Positions 26,299-34,126 of a stretch of 64,000 bases of DNA are shown here, in pieces. Every line of letters starts with the position of its first letter. Within the stretch, counting starts at the first letter, position 1. The notes beneath the pieces were generated by a model. The model was not told where the DNA came from and searched no databases. It worked only from the letters and a program-made list of their open reading frames with translations. A program made the translations under genes and the position numbers. The stretch spans positions 1-64,000 of the forward strand of contig NZ_JBQCJW010000005.1 of assembly GCF_051967575.1 (NCBI RefSeq), read 5' to 3'. The stretch comes from Solibacillus silvestris_B (GTDB lineage: Bacteria > Bacillota > Bacilli > Bacillales_A > Planococcaceae).

Positions 26299-26496
26299 TT
26301 AGTGGTGCTCTGCTTCTGCGTCTGGAGTTGATTCGTTTGGAATGATTGCAGCGATAATAATAACTAACACGCTGAATACTAATGATACGATTACGCCATT
26401 CATGAAGTTAAAATCTACACCTAATACAGAACTTACTACATAGTTTAGCATTGAAACTAATAAGAATGACCAAAAGAAAGTAATAATATATTGCAT
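26299..26496 (-). CDS. DUF2929 family small membrane protein
   Basis: A 65-residue protein. The ATG at 26496 has GAGGTGA immediately upstream, so it is preferred to the in-frame ATG at 26517. Two transmembrane segments (~3-24 and ~32-52) are followed by a short acidic tail ending in EAEHH. It matches DUF2929 proteins (IITFFWSFLLVSMLNYVVSS; AAIIPNE), a small Bacillales membrane family without assigned function. It stands alone upstream of the fab operon. Confidence 0.75.
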   Translation of the reverse strand: MQYIITFFWSFLLVSMLNYVVSSVLGVDFNFMNGVIVSLVFSVLVIIIAAIIPNESTPDAEAEHH

Positions 26497-26703
26497 CAAA
26501 TTCACCTCATTGAACATATTTAAAACGTTATTATAAAATTACATCTTCAATATCATACCACATGCATTCATGAAAATAAAAGAGGGAATGCGATTTTTCG
26601 CCAAGTTGTCATAAATACCTCGTCTCATAGGTTTTCAGCGGCTGAAGAGTTGCTTTAAAGTGAGCTGAAAAAACAGTTTCCCTTGTTTTTTCATAAATTT
26701 TAA

Positions 26704-26749
26704 TTGTGTTCAAAATAAATTTACTTTATAATTAGTACCAACTACTAAT
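26704..26749 (+). promoter_or_regulatory. Promoter with FapR operator for fabH-fabF
   Basis: The -35 TTGTGT (26704-26709) and -10 TATAAT (26727-26732) are 17 nt apart. ATTAGTACCAACTACTAAT at 26731-26749 is a perfect inverted repeat (7-nt arms, 5-nt centre) matching the FapR operator and overlapping the -10 and start point. FapR represses lipid synthesis genes until malonyl-CoA accumulates. The fapR gene itself is not in the window. Confidence 0.9.
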
Positions 26750-26769
26750 AATAAGTGATTATTTTATCG

Positions 26770-26858
26770 TGGTTCAGTAAAACTTTCGGCTTTAATAAGC
26801 AAAGAGCTGACTGCGATACTGCTTTTTTTCTGCAGTTGTCCTGACATTTGCTGAACCA
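26770..26858 (+). other. Structured 5' leader of fabH
   Basis: TGGTTCAG (26770-26777) pairs perfectly with CTGAACCA (26851-26858), closing an ~88-nt domain that contains an ACTGC/GCAGT hairpin. It lies between the FapR operator and the fabH start, in a leader of about 240 nt. No known riboswitch class is recognised. Confidence 0.45.
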
Positions 26859-26982
26859 ACAGCAGACGTTGACGGATGGTCACAAAATTTTAAAGGGAAT
26901 TTCTCGTCATAAACGAAAAAGCCGGGCGTAATTATGCCTTGGCGAAATGGATCGGTATGCTTTAAAACAAGGGGGACAATAA

Positions 26983-27918
26983 ATGAATGCTGGTATTATA
27001 GGAATGGGTAAGTATGTTCCGGAAAAAGCTATGACAAATACGGATATTGAAAAAATTTTAGATACATCTGATGAATGGATCCGCTCACGGACAGGCATTG
27101 AAAACCGTTTTATTGCAGAGGGTGAGGAAACATCGGATTTGGCTTATAAAGCAGCAGAGCAAGCAATCAAAAATGCGGGCATTTCAGCTAATGACATCGG
27201 TTTAATTATCGTAGCTACCGTTACGCAAGATCAAAACTTTCCAAGTGTCGCATGTCAAATACAGGAACGACTTGGCATATCAGGGACAGGGGCAATGGAT
27301 ATTTCCGCTGCATGTTCCGGGTTTATATATGCAACGACAATTGCTAAACAATTTATTGAGGCTAATAGCTATGAATATATATTAGTAGTAGGTGTAGAAA
27401 AGTTATCAAAAGTAGTCGATTGGGATGATCGTAACACTGCGGTATTATTTGGCGATGGCGCGAGTGCCGCGGTGATCGGGAAAGTTTCGGAAGGCCGGGG
27501 AATTTTGGCATTTGAACTTGGCGCTGACGGAACTGGCGGAAAGCATTTGTATTTAGATCAGGAAAATCACATTATGATGAATGGACGCGAAGTATTTAAA
27601 TTTGCTGTTCGTCAAATGGGGGAGTCGGCTGTTAGCGTGCTTGAAAAAGCGGGATTGACGAAGGAAGATGTCGATTATTTAGTGCCGCATCAAGCGAATA
27701 TCCGCATTATGGAGGCGGCGAGAGAGCGTCTTGGCTTACCGGAAGAAAAAATGTCGAAAACGATTCAGAAATACGGCAATACTTCAGCCGCTTCTATCGG
27801 CATTTCCATTGTGGACGATTTGGAAGCAGGGAAAATCAAGGATGATGATATTGTTGTTTTAGTCGGTTTTGGCGGCGGGCTTACTTGGGGAGCGCTCGCA
27901 TTAAAATGGGGAAAATAA
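26983..27918 (+). CDS. fabH: Beta-ketoacyl-ACP synthase III
   Basis: A 311-residue FabH initiating fatty-acid synthesis by condensing an acyl-CoA with malonyl-ACP. The ribosome binding site AAGGGGG precedes ATG 26983. The catalytic triad is visible: Cys in DISAACSGF (~112), His in VPHQANIR (~237) and Asn in YGNTSAASI (~267). SRTGIENR near the N terminus is the typical CoA-binding start. It forms an operon with fabF 31 nt downstream and is controlled by the FapR operator upstream. Confidence 0.96.
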   Translation: MNAGIIGMGKYVPEKAMTNTDIEKILDTSDEWIRSRTGIENRFIAEGEETSDLAYKAAEQAIKNAGISANDIGLIIVATVTQDQNFPSVACQIQERLGISGTGAMDISAACSGFIYATTIAKQFIEANSYEYILVVGVEKLSKVVDWDDRNTAVLFGDGASAAVIGKVSEGRGILAFELGADGTGGKHLYLDQENHIMMNGREVFKFAVRQMGESAVSVLEKAGLTKEDVDYLVPHQANIRIMEAARERLGLPEEKMSKTIQKYGNTSAASIGISIVDDLEAGKIKDDDIVVLVGFGGGLTWGALALKWGK

Positions 27919-27949
27919 ATGTCGATTAAATAAAAGAGAAGGGTGTTAA

Positions 27950-29197
27950 ATGATGGAAAAAAGAAGAGTTGTTGTAACAGGAATCGGTGCAGTGACGCCA
28001 GTAGGAAATAATGCAGAGCAATCTTGGGAAAATGTATTGGCAGGCAAATCGGGTATTGGGCCGCTAACACGCGTGGATACAAGTAAATTTACAGTATCCG
28101 TGGCGGCGGAAGTAAAAGATTTTAATATAGAAGATTATATCGAACGTAAAGAAGCGCGTAAGATGGACCGCTTTACACATTACGCAATCGCTGCTTCAAT
28201 GATGGCGGCAAAAGATGCGGACTTGACGATTACTGAGGAAATGGCCCCTCGGGTAGGAGTGTGGATCGGTTCAGGAATCGGCGGAATGGAAACACATGAG
28301 CAGCAATTCTTAACATTCCAAGAGCGCGGTGTTCGCCGTGTCAGCCCGTTTTTCGTCCCCATGATGATTCCGGACATGGCTTCAGGGCAAGTATCGATCT
28401 ATTTGGGCGCAAAAGGGGTTAACTCGTGCTCGGTGACAGCTTGTGCATCGGGTACAAACTCAATTGGCGATGCGTTTAAAGTGATTGAGCGCGGTGATGC
28501 AGATGTGATGATTACAGGCGGCACAGAAGCGCCGATCGTGACGATGGCAATTGCGGGCTTTAGTGCAAATACTGCATTATCGTTAAATCCGGATACTGCG
28601 ACGGCTTCGCGTCCATTCGATAAAAATCGTGACGGCTTCGTTATTGGCGAAGGCGCGGGAATTTTGATTTTGGAAGAATACGAACATGCAAAAGCACGGG
28701 GTGCAAAAATTTATGGGGAAGTAGTCGGCTATGGGGCAACAGGGGATGCTCATCATATTACCGCACCAGCTCCAAATGGCGAAGGGGCAGCACGCGCAAT
28801 GCAAATGGCGCTTGATGATGCGTCGGTATCTCCAGAACAAGTGGGTTATATTAATGCACACGGCACAAGCACGCCATACAATGACCTATTTGAAACACAG
28901 GCGGTTAAAACGGTGTTTGGCGATCATGCATACAAGCTGGCAATGAGCTCGACAAAAAGCATGACTGGCCATTTATTAGGTGCTGCTGGCGGCATTGAGG
29001 CAATCTTTACTGTGCTTGCTTTGAAGGAAGGCATTTTACCGCCGACGATGAATTTACTTGAGCCAGATCCAGAGTGCGATTTGGATTATGTGCCAAATGC
29101 CGCGCGCAAGGCGGATGTAGAATACGCATTAAGCAACTCATTAGGCTTTGGCGGGCATAATGCATGTTTATTGTTCAAAAAATATACAGCGCAATAA
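27950..29197 (+). CDS. fabF: Beta-ketoacyl-ACP synthase II
   Basis: A 415-residue FabF that elongates acyl-ACP chains and governs temperature-dependent unsaturation or chain length. Two adjacent ATGs follow AGAAGGG. The Cys-His-His set is visible: Cys in TACASGTNS (~165), His in NAHGTSTPYND (~305) and His in TGHLLGAAGG (~341). It is cotranscribed with fabH under FapR and ends at a strong terminator. Confidence 0.96.
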   Translation: MMEKRRVVVTGIGAVTPVGNNAEQSWENVLAGKSGIGPLTRVDTSKFTVSVAAEVKDFNIEDYIERKEARKMDRFTHYAIAASMMAAKDADLTITEEMAPRVGVWIGSGIGGMETHEQQFLTFQERGVRRVSPFFVPMMIPDMASGQVSIYLGAKGVNSCSVTACASGTNSIGDAFKVIERGDADVMITGGTEAPIVTMAIAGFSANTALSLNPDTATASRPFDKNRDGFVIGEGAGILILEEYEHAKARGAKIYGEVVGYGATGDAHHITAPAPNGEGAARAMQMALDDASVSPEQVGYINAHGTSTPYNDLFETQAVKTVFGDHAYKLAMSSTKSMTGHLLGAAGGIEAIFTVLALKEGILPPTMNLLEPDPECDLDYVPNAARKADVEYALSNSLGFGGHNACLLFKKYTAQ

Positions 29198-29204
29198 GAA
29201 ATAT

Positions 29205-29246
29205 AAAAAAACGAACGTGCGAATTCTATCGTACGTTCGTTTTTCG
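29205..29246 (+). terminator. Terminator of fabH-fabF
   Basis: AAAACGAACGT pairs with ACGTTCGTTTT, followed by a T-rich tail. Confidence 0.85.
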
Positions 29247-29270
29247 TATAGTTGTACGAAGGATGGTGTA

Positions 29271-29489
29271 TTGACACGTTTCGTACTTTTTTTATTTTTT
29301 TATGGCCTTTGTGTCATGTCGATCAGTAATATGATTTTATATTTAAACTATCGCACACTCGGTTATTCTTGGCATGCTGTATTAATGTATATTGTTCATG
29401 GGGCGGAATTGTATTTAGTGCTTATCGCCATTGGTGGCATGATTAGCGTCGTTTACGGCCTAAGCCCATCGCGTTCTCCATTTTCTTGA
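29271..29489 (+). CDS. Small two-helix membrane protein overlapping trpS 3' end
   Basis: A 72-residue protein from TTG 29271, with GAAGGATGG shortly upstream. It has two hydrophobic helices (~3-25, ~34-60) and the readable core MSISNMILYLNYRTLGYSW. Its last ~47 nt overlap the 3' end of the convergent trpS gene. I do not know its family. The hydrophobic profile and the intact ribosome binding site favour a real small membrane protein, but the overlap leaves doubt. Confidence 0.5.
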   Translation: MTRFVLFLFFYGLCVMSISNMILYLNYRTLGYSWHAVLMYIVHGAELYLVLIAIGGMISVVYGLSPSRSPFS

Positions 29490-30432
29490 CAGTTTTAGAG
29501 GCGATGGCATTTGCTTTAGCAGCGCCTTCGTCTAAAATTTCATCAAGTTCCGGGGAATCAATCAATTCGTAGTAGCGTTCTTGAATTGGTGTTAAATGTT
29601 CAATGACGGCTTGCGCAACACCTGCTTTAAAGTCGCCATAGCCTTTGCCTTCGTATTTTACCTCTAAATCTGCAATTGAAGCACCTGTTAAAGCGGATTC
29701 GATGATGAGCAAGTTGGATACACCCGGCTTGTTTTCAACGTCAAATTTAACAAGCCCTTCAGAATCCGTCACAGCTGATTTGATTTTCTTTTCAATTTCT
29801 TTTGGTGTATCAAGTAAACGAATTGTCGCTTTTGTATTTGGGTCTGATTTTGACATTTTTTTCGTCGGTTCTTGCAGTGACTTTATGCGTGCGCCTTCTT
29901 TTGGCAATTGAATATCGGGAAGCGTTAAAACATCATTGAAACGCTTGTTGAAGCGCTCTGCCAAATCGCGTGTCAGCTCAATATGCTGTTTCTGGTCATC
30001 CCCTACCGGCACGATGTCTGTATTGTATAAAAGAATGTCTGCTGCCATGAGCGGCGGGTATGTCAACAGGGCGGCGGAAACGGATTCTTTCCCCGATGAT
30101 TTATCTTTAAATTGTGTCATGCGCTCCAATTCACCGATTGAAGCGACACATTGCAGCATCCACCCTGCCTGTGCGTGTGCCGGCACTTCTGATTGGATGA
30201 ATAATGTGGATTTTTTAGGATCGATGCCGACCGCAATATACATCGCTGCCAATGACCGTATATTTTTGCGCAATTCTAATCGATCTTGCGGCACCGTGAT
30301 GGCATGCTGGTCAACGATACAGTAAATGGCATTGTTATCGTCTTGTAAAGCCGGGAACTGCTTGATTGCGCCGATATAGTTCCCTAAAGTGATTGTTCCT
30401 GTTGGCTGTACGCCTGAAAAAATTGTTTTCAT
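29443..30432 (-). CDS. trpS: Tryptophanyl-tRNA synthetase
   Basis: A 329-residue class I aminoacyl-tRNA synthetase. The Rossmann start FSGVQPTGTITLGNYIGA holds the HIGH-like motif, and KMSKSDPN near residue 195 is the KMSKS loop. Length is normal. Its leader is a T-box element, so expression rises when uncharged tRNA-Trp accumulates. GGGGGG before ATG 30432 is the ribosome binding site. In B. subtilis trpS lies in the same fab-to-spx neighbourhood. Confidence 0.97.
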   Translation of the reverse strand: MKTIFSGVQPTGTITLGNYIGAIKQFPALQDDNNAIYCIVDQHAITVPQDRLELRKNIRSLAAMYIAVGIDPKKSTLFIQSEVPAHAQAGWMLQCVASIGELERMTQFKDKSSGKESVSAALLTYPPLMAADILLYNTDIVPVGDDQKQHIELTRDLAERFNKRFNDVLTLPDIQLPKEGARIKSLQEPTKKMSKSDPNTKATIRLLDTPKEIEKKIKSAVTDSEGLVKFDVENKPGVSNLLIIESALTGASIADLEVKYEGKGYGDFKAGVAQAVIEHLTPIQERYYELIDSPELDEILDEGAAKANAIASKTVKKMENAMGLGRKRR

Positions 30433-30454
30433 AGGTAAGACCCCCCTTTAATAA

Positions 30455-30718
30455 ATAAAAAAACATCATGCGTCCTCTATTCGAAAATAGAAGGGACGAA
30501 TGATGTTGAAATCCGCGGTACCACCCAGCTTGCCAAAATTGGCCACTCTTCTTCGTAACGTGAAGGAGACGAGCGAAACTACTGGATAACCACATATCGG
30601 GTCCGTTCGTAAAGCTAACTCGGAAGTCCATTCCATTTAACGAATGATCTGTTTGCACCAACCACAGATTCTCTATGCATTCTTGTTAAATGTACTACTC
30701 TTCGTCATCGTTTTTCAT
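30455..30718 (-). promoter_or_regulatory. T-box leader of trpS (Trp specifier)
   Basis: Read on the minus strand, the leader has the T-box core GGGTGGTACCGCGG (antiterminator, about 30515-30530), a Stem I with AGAGAATCTGTGG and GGTGCAAACAGA elements, and TGG in the specifier region (AATGGACTTCCGAG). A terminator hairpin follows (AACATCAT...ATGATGTT plus T run, about 30460-30510). Together these predict antitermination by uncharged tRNA-Trp. Confidence 0.93.
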
Positions 30719-30734
30719 GATCTTGAAAGTGATT

Positions 30735-31179
30735 ATAACGCAAGTAATGAAAAGAAAGCAATTATTTTATTAAAGAAACAGGAATAAAATGATGCGGAAT
30801 TGGAAATAGTAGTAAGTATCATTTGATATTTATGAAATTGAAGTGCATTGTTCAGTGTTTTCTCAATTATCATTTATTAAATGAGAAAAAATATACATTT
30901 CATAGAAGTTTATATTTAGGAATTTCTGGGTAAAAAAATGCCATATAACAAAATTATGAAATACGCGTTTATTAGAGAAAATATTGTAATAAAAATTATT
31001 ACGATAGTTGAATTATTTATTGACATTGTGTATTCAAACATGCGGTATTCATGTATAATAGGTACAGAATCTTAAATTAAATTAATTCTAAATTAAGTTT
31101 TATGTAAACGGTTATGCTTCCAATTGAGGAAGCAGCATATAGCAATTTAATTGAAATCAATTAGAGAGGGAGTGAGACA
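30735..31179. other. Intergenic region upstream of spx
   Basis: About 440 nt, very AT-rich. A TTGACA at 31020-31025 and a TATAAT at 31054-31059 are visible, but their 28-nt spacing is too long for one promoter; each could belong to a different weak promoter. No gene is recognised. Multiple promoters would be in keeping with spx in B. subtilis. Confidence 0.4.
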
Positions 31180-31578
31180 ATGTTAGTAACATTATTTACT
31201 TCACCAAGTTGTACTTCATGTCGAAAAGCAAAAGCATGGTTAGAGGAACATGATATCCCATATACAGAGCGCAATATTTTTTCCGAGCCACTCACAATTA
31301 GTGAAATCAAAGAGATTTTACGTATGACTGAGGATGGCACCGATGAAATCATTTCAACACGCTCGAAAATTTTCCAAAAGTTGAATGTAGATGTTGAGAC
31401 ATTACCATTACAACGACTATACGAGCTGATTCAAGAATACCCGGGTCTTTTACGTCGTCCGATTATTTTAGACGAAAAACGTTTGCAAGTAGGCTATAAC
31501 GAAGATGAAATTCGTCGATTCCTGCCTCGTAAAGTACGGGCATACCAGCTGCAGGAAGCGCAGCGCATGGTCAACTAA
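31180..31578 (+). CDS. spx: Global thiol-stress regulator Spx
   Basis: A 132-residue ArsC-fold protein that binds the RNA polymerase alpha C-terminal domain and redirects transcription under disulfide stress. The redox switch CxxC is visible in TSPSCTSCRKAKAWL (Cys11, Cys14). GAGAGGGAG precedes ATG 31180. Spx is degraded by ClpXP with the adaptor SpxH, whose gene is also in the window (36874-37680). It is followed by its own terminator, and mecA comes next. Confidence 0.96.
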   Translation: MLVTLFTSPSCTSCRKAKAWLEEHDIPYTERNIFSEPLTISEIKEILRMTEDGTDEIISTRSKIFQKLNVDVETLPLQRLYELIQEYPGLLRRPIILDEKRLQVGYNEDEIRRFLPRKVRAYQLQEAQRMVN

Positions 31579-31592
31579 ATATAGAAACTCAT

Positions 31593-31636
31593 GATGTTAC
31601 GGATGCATACTGTGCACTTGTAGCATCTTTTTTTTA
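31593..31636 (+). terminator. Terminator of spx
   Basis: GATGTTAC...TGCA pairs with TGCA...GTAGCATC, followed by TTTTTTTT. Confidence 0.8.
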
Positions 31637-31776
31637 TTTTCGAACATATTATATATACATGATTAGCACTTGATTTAACATGACGCTTGCAATACAATTT
31701 CAATTATTCAAATAATTTACTCTGAATAATGTTTTTCCTTTTCATTTTAATCCAATCCGTCATACAATAGAGTTAT

Positions 31777-31842
31777 AGATACTTAATTACGGATATTACG
31801 AATTCGGCTGCAATTACGCGGATGTGTAATTGATAAGTATCT
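31777..31842 (+). other. Hairpin in the mecA upstream region
   Basis: AGATACTTAATTAC (31777-31790) pairs with GTAATTGATAAGTATCT (31826-31842) with a 3-nt bulge. There is no T run after it, so it is not a standard terminator. It may be a leader structure or an operator. Confidence 0.4.
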
Positions 31843-31931
31843 AAGTTCCGATGCAATAGGACGCCATATTGTATGCTAATTGAAATTTATGTGACGTTCT
31901 ATACAATGACTGTGAAGGGAGTTGAGGTCTA

Positions 31932-32585
31932 ATGGACATCGAACGCATTAATGAACATACGTTAAAACTATTTATTACGTATAGTGATATCGAGGACCGT
32001 GGTTATACGCGCGAAGAGATTTGGTACAATCGCGCAAAAGGAGAAGAGCTTTTCTGGGATGTCATTAGCGAAGTAAATACCGATGATTATTTCGACTTGG
32101 ATGGTCCAATTTGGATTCATATTAACGCTTCAGAAAGTGGGCTAGAAGTCGTTGTTACGCGTGCATCTGTAGGGAATGATTCCGAAACGTCTTCGATGGT
32201 TGGCAATTTTGAAGACGACCTTCATATATCAGATCAATTAAACGAAATGGAAGAATCGATTTTCAATGCAATTGGCAAATCAGCGAAAGAGGAAGAGCAG
32301 CCGCTTGAAAATGCCCGATTCCGATTTAAAGATATTGATGAGCTAGTACCTCTTGCAAAGCGCGCAGCACCATTAGGAGTAAAATCTGTGTTGTATAAAT
32401 GGGAGGAATACTACTATTTATATGTAGATTTAAAAGAGATGGAAAGCCAGGAAGCGAAAAATGTCATCGCTGTATGCAGTGAATATTTGCCGGCTTCCAA
32501 AACGACGATTCACCGCCTTGAAGAATATGCGGAAGTTATCATTCCAGAAGACTGCTTCGAAACGATTCTCAGCTATTTTGAATAG
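31932..32585 (+). CDS. mecA: Adaptor protein MecA
   Basis: A 217-residue adaptor that activates ClpC and targets ComK and others for ClpCP degradation. The N-terminal substrate-binding domain begins MDIERINEHTLKLFITYSDIE-type sequence; an acidic linker (~90-125) precedes the C-terminal ClpC-binding domain (~130-217, YLPASKTTIHRLEEYAEVI). GGGAGTTGAGG lies upstream of ATG 31932. Its position between spx and coiA matches B. subtilis. A terminator follows. Confidence 0.95.
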   Translation: MDIERINEHTLKLFITYSDIEDRGYTREEIWYNRAKGEELFWDVISEVNTDDYFDLDGPIWIHINASESGLEVVVTRASVGNDSETSSMVGNFEDDLHISDQLNEMEESIFNAIGKSAKEEEQPLENARFRFKDIDELVPLAKRAAPLGVKSVLYKWEEYYYLYVDLKEMESQEAKNVIAVCSEYLPASKTTIHRLEEYAEVIIPEDCFETILSYFE

Positions 32586-32601
32586 TGAAGCAGCTTAAAG
32601 C

Positions 32602-32633
32602 AGGTCGCCTGAAATTATGAGGCGGCCTTTTTT
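32602..32633 (+). terminator. Terminator of mecA
   Basis: AGGTCGCCT pairs with AGGCGGCCT (one wobble), followed by TTTTTT. Confidence 0.8.
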
Positions 32634-32676
32634 GCATTTGCTTGGAAAAAAGGGAGGAGTTGGGACATGGGGATTC

Positions 32677-32823
32677 GAAAGTGGAACATTTTTTCCGTAA
32701 AGTAGAATATTTCGGTTGAAAAGTGGAAACTTGGACCGCGAAAGTAGAAAACTTTTTAGAAAAAGTGGAACTATTCCGATGAAAAGTAGAATGTTTCCGA
32801 AAAAAAGCGGAAATACGCCCAAG
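32677..32823. repeat. 21-nt tandem repeats, locus 2 (mecA-coiA intergenic)
   Basis: Seven consecutive 21-nt monomers, each starting with a variant of GAAAGTAGAAC (for example GAAAGTGGAAC, TAAAGTAGAAT, AAAAGCGGAAA) on the plus strand. It is the most degenerate of the four loci and lies after the mecA terminator. Confidence 0.8.
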
Positions 32824-32944
32824 TTAAAGTAACGACGAAGTGATTTTTAAAACATGCCGAAAAAAACAGTTTGCCAATAGTTACTTTCCGTAAGTTGAAA
32901 CACGCTCCCAAAATGCGTACGATTGATGAAAAGGAGTGGTATCG

Positions 32945-34069
32945 ATGCTTGTTGCCATGACGAAAGAACAGCAGCTTTTTCAATTGCATGCACAGCTGTC
33001 GCAACAGGAACTGCAAACATTAAAAAAACAGCATCAATTTTTTTGCCCTCAATGCAGCGAGCAGCTTTTATTAAAGGTAGGGCAAATTAAAATACCCCAT
33101 TTCGCACATCAAAAAAATAGCAGCTGCCATTCTTTATTTTCTGAAGGTGAATCGGCCGCCCATTTATTAGGGAAACAGCAGCTCTTTCAACTGTTTAAAA
33201 AACTTCAGCTAAACCCTTTTCTGGAGCCGTATTTACCCTCCCTAAAGCAGCGCCCCGACATTCTGATCCGCAAAAATGACCGACAATACGCGATTGAATT
33301 CCAGTGCAGCCCCATCTCTCATGACCTATTTCGGCAAAGAACGAATGGTTACAGGAAAGCCGATATTATCCCGATTTGGCTATTGCATACACCCGAGCAG
33401 TTTAAAACGCCTGGTATGTTTAAAATTTCGATTAATCATACAAATGCCCAGTACACCCAGCACTATAAAAGCCAAAAGTTTCTCATCACTTACGATGTGG
33501 GCAGCAAAACATTCTATTATGCAAGTAATTTAATCCATATCCATAAGCGCCAGTATTTTGCATTGGTCAATGTGTTGCCGCTTCATCATCAGCATTTTCC
33601 TTTCCTGATCCCCGAAAAAATTTCAAATGCAAAATTCTGCCTTCTCCTTTCAAGTTTTACAAAATTCCGCGACCAATATTTACGGCCGCGTCTATTACTA
33701 AGCAAAAAAGGTGTAAAGGATCGATTTTTGCGTGCGATTTATGAAATGCGATTGACGATGGCAAGTTTGCCGGCTTTTTTAGGGATTCCTGTACGAAATA
33801 CGAATGCATTTGATATATTTTGTTTAGAATGGCAAATCCAGCTGTTTTATTTTATGAAATGCCACGAGCTCACTCCTGGAACGATGAATTTAAGGGCAAT
33901 ACCGTACTTTTTTGAGTGGAGCCGTATGGAGCTGACGAATGAACGGGAAATGGCGGTGGAACATTATATAAATATATTAAGAAAGCTTGATATTCATCAT
34001 GTGCATGAAAAGATTGCCTTAAAACAATTATTTGATGTTCTATACGACGAATTGGTTGCAATTGGATAG
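32945..34069 (+). CDS. coiA: Competence protein CoiA-like
   Basis: A 374-residue protein. ATG 32945 is preferred over GTG 32936 because AAGGAG precedes it at the right distance. The N-terminal zinc-ribbon-like part has FFCPQCSEQLLLK and PHFAH. A PD-(D/E)xK nuclease-type core follows (YLPSLKQRPDILI, then YAIEFQCSPI at ~120-140). The C-terminal half is helical. CoiA promotes recombination during transformation, so with addAB and mecA it fits a competence and DNA-processing theme. Synteny with mecA and pepF matches B. subtilis yjbF. Confidence 0.9.
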   Translation: MLVAMTKEQQLFQLHAQLSQQELQTLKKQHQFFCPQCSEQLLLKVGQIKIPHFAHQKNSSCHSLFSEGESAAHLLGKQQLFQLFKKLQLNPFLEPYLPSLKQRPDILIRKNDRQYAIEFQCSPISHDLFRQRTNGYRKADIIPIWLLHTPEQFKTPGMFKISINHTNAQYTQHYKSQKFLITYDVGSKTFYYASNLIHIHKRQYFALVNVLPLHHQHFPFLIPEKISNAKFCLLLSSFTKFRDQYLRPRLLLSKKGVKDRFLRAIYEMRLTMASLPAFLGIPVRNTNAFDIFCLEWQIQLFYFMKCHELTPGTMNLRAIPYFFEWSRMELTNEREMAVEHYINILRKLDIHHVHEKIALKQLFDVLYDELVAIG

Positions 34070-34126
34070 TGAAATTGTTTAAATAGACTTATAATTTCGA
34101 ATTTCGGAATAGTAGGAGGCAATTGG

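Noticed and set aside
28583..28861. ORFs antisense to fabF and other core genes
   Set aside because: Shadows of conserved coding sequence; the strong homology is on the opposite strand.
31020..31059. Single spx promoter TTGACA...TATAAT
   Set aside because: The spacing is 28 nt, too long for one SigA promoter.
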